Assembly (NCBI GenBank): GCA_903925515.1
Contig: CAIYFP010000563.1
Coordinates: 1 to 6,103 of the forward strand
DNA length: 6,103 nt
Reading direction: 5' to 3'
DNA from: an uncultured Verrucomicrobiota bacterium
GTDB taxonomy: Bacteria; Verrucomicrobiota; Verrucomicrobiia; Limisphaerales; UBA9464
Shown: positions 5,516 to 6,103 of the stretch, in pieces
How the letters are laid out: the number at the start of each line of letters is the position of its first letter
How positions within the stretch are numbered: position 1 is the first letter of the stretch
Made by a program: the position numbers and the translations under genes
Notes under the pieces: generated by a model
Seen by the model: the letters and a program-made list of their open reading frames with translations, nothing else
The model's database searches: none
What the model was told of the DNA's origin: nothing

Positions 5516-6103
5516 CTATCGAATGCGGAAGAAGCGTTGGTCTTGGTCGGCATCGACCTCGACCGGGCTGGAGGATCCGATGGGTGCGAAGGTGCCCCCG
5601 AGTTCGGGCGCCGCCTCGAGCGTCGCGTTGCCATCCCATGTGAGGACGAGCTTGGAGCCGGTGAGGGTGGCGCGGAGGTTGGAGCCGGGCACGACGGATG
5701 GCATGGGGCCTCCGGTCCGGTAGGCGCGGGCAATCATGACGCCCTCGGAGCTGAGCGCGGTCCAGTCCTGTGCCCAGTTTTCGGTGCCGAAGGCGCCGAC
5801 ATGGGCGGTGGGATCGAAGAACGGCTCGGCCGGGGGCTTGGGGGTGAAGGTCAGGGCGTTGGCGCCGGCGACAGGCAAGGGGTCGAGCTGGTAGGTCGGC
5901 GCACGACCCACGGAGGCAAGGCCGGGGTCGAGCATCGGGTTGGAGGCCGATGGGACGGAGGCGCTGGAGCCCCAGACGTCGCCGGAGGAGCCGGCGGCGG
6001 CAAAGTTCCAGAACAGGTTGTTGGCGAAGTCCGGCTGGGAGGTGGCGTCGATGCGGACGCGGCGGCCCTGGAACTCGGTGAAGACGGAGTTGTACCAGCG
6101 GCA
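5516..6103 (-). CDS. C-terminal part of a probable secreted/surface protein (5' end outside window)
   Basis: The frame is open from the right edge to the stop at 5516-5518, giving 195 residues; the ATG at 5933-5935 is internal, since coding-like sequence continues upstream of it to base 6103. The first ~45 visible residues (for example RVRIDATSQ, NNLFWNF) look like beta-rich repeat sequence. Residues ~46-60 are Ser/Gly/Ala-rich. VGAFGTENWAQDWTAL (~102-117) resembles a motif I associate with the end of large extracellular proteins of parallel beta-helix type. The last ~50 residues (LVLTW, LEAAPELGG, closing FFRIR) look like the short C-terminal beta domain common in secreted verrucomicrobial proteins. 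No catalytic motif is visible and the signal peptide would be off-window. I do not assign a function. Codon use and GC match the neighbours. It is convergent with mfd and unlikely to be functionally linked. Confidence 0.82.
   Translation of the reverse strand, partial: CRWYNSVFTEFQGRRVRIDATSQPDFANNLFWNFAAAGSSGDVWGSSASVPSASNPMLDPGLASVGRAPTYQLDPLPVAGANALTFTPKPPAEPFFDPTAHVGAFGTENWAQDWTALSSEGVMIARAYRTGGPMPSVVPGSNLRATLTGSKLVLTWDGNATLEAAPELGGTFAPIGSSSPVEVDADQDQRFFRIR

Overview
The window is a GC-rich, gene-dense piece of bacterial chromosome with three protein-coding regions. From left to right these are the transcription terminator Rho (rho, + strand, 5' end cut off by the window), the transcription-repair coupling factor Mfd (mfd, + strand, complete), and the 3' part of a convergent minus-strand gene for a probable secreted or surface protein (cut off by the right edge). 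The best guess for the organism is Verrucomicrobiota. The reasons are the high GC, the C-terminal domain style of the minus-strand protein (Trp, 'LEAAPELGG' and a final 'FFRIR'), and a Rho with a very large low-complexity N-terminal extension. This is a judgement from memory of family style, not a search result, and related phyla are possible.

Bases 1-1866 are one uninterrupted reading frame. Its last ~361 codons are a canonical hexameric RNA helicase Rho (cold-shock RNA-binding domain plus RecA-type ATPase). Everything upstream, at least 255 residues, is intrinsically disordered. It consists of a short Arg/Asp/Tyr segment, nine in-frame 18-bp tandem repeats encoding Glu-Asp-Arg-Pro-Arg-Ser (73-234), a ~129-residue Arg-Asp/Arg-Glu mixed-charge tract (235-621), and a Gly/His-rich block (622-735). 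No plausible start codon with a ribosome binding site is visible, so the true N-terminus, perhaps with a Rho_N helical domain, lies left of the window. This extension is the most interesting thing here, because disordered Rho extensions are known in a few phyla to alter RNA binding and to drive phase separation.

A 65-bp gap (1867-1931) holds a strong GC hairpin followed by TTTT, then mfd (1932-5453). Mfd has all expected modules: UvrB-like N-terminus, RNA-polymerase-interacting domain, translocase motor and C-terminal regulatory domain. Rho and Mfd both remove RNA polymerase from DNA, one by acting on the transcript and one by pushing a stalled polymerase from behind while recruiting UvrA, so the pair makes functional sense. 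A perfect 12-bp inverted repeat at 5457-5483 has its U-tract on the minus strand and serves as the terminator of the convergent minus-strand gene (5516-6103). I saw no RNA genes, CRISPR array, insertion sequence or attachment site. The stretches between genes are all shorter than 70 bp.
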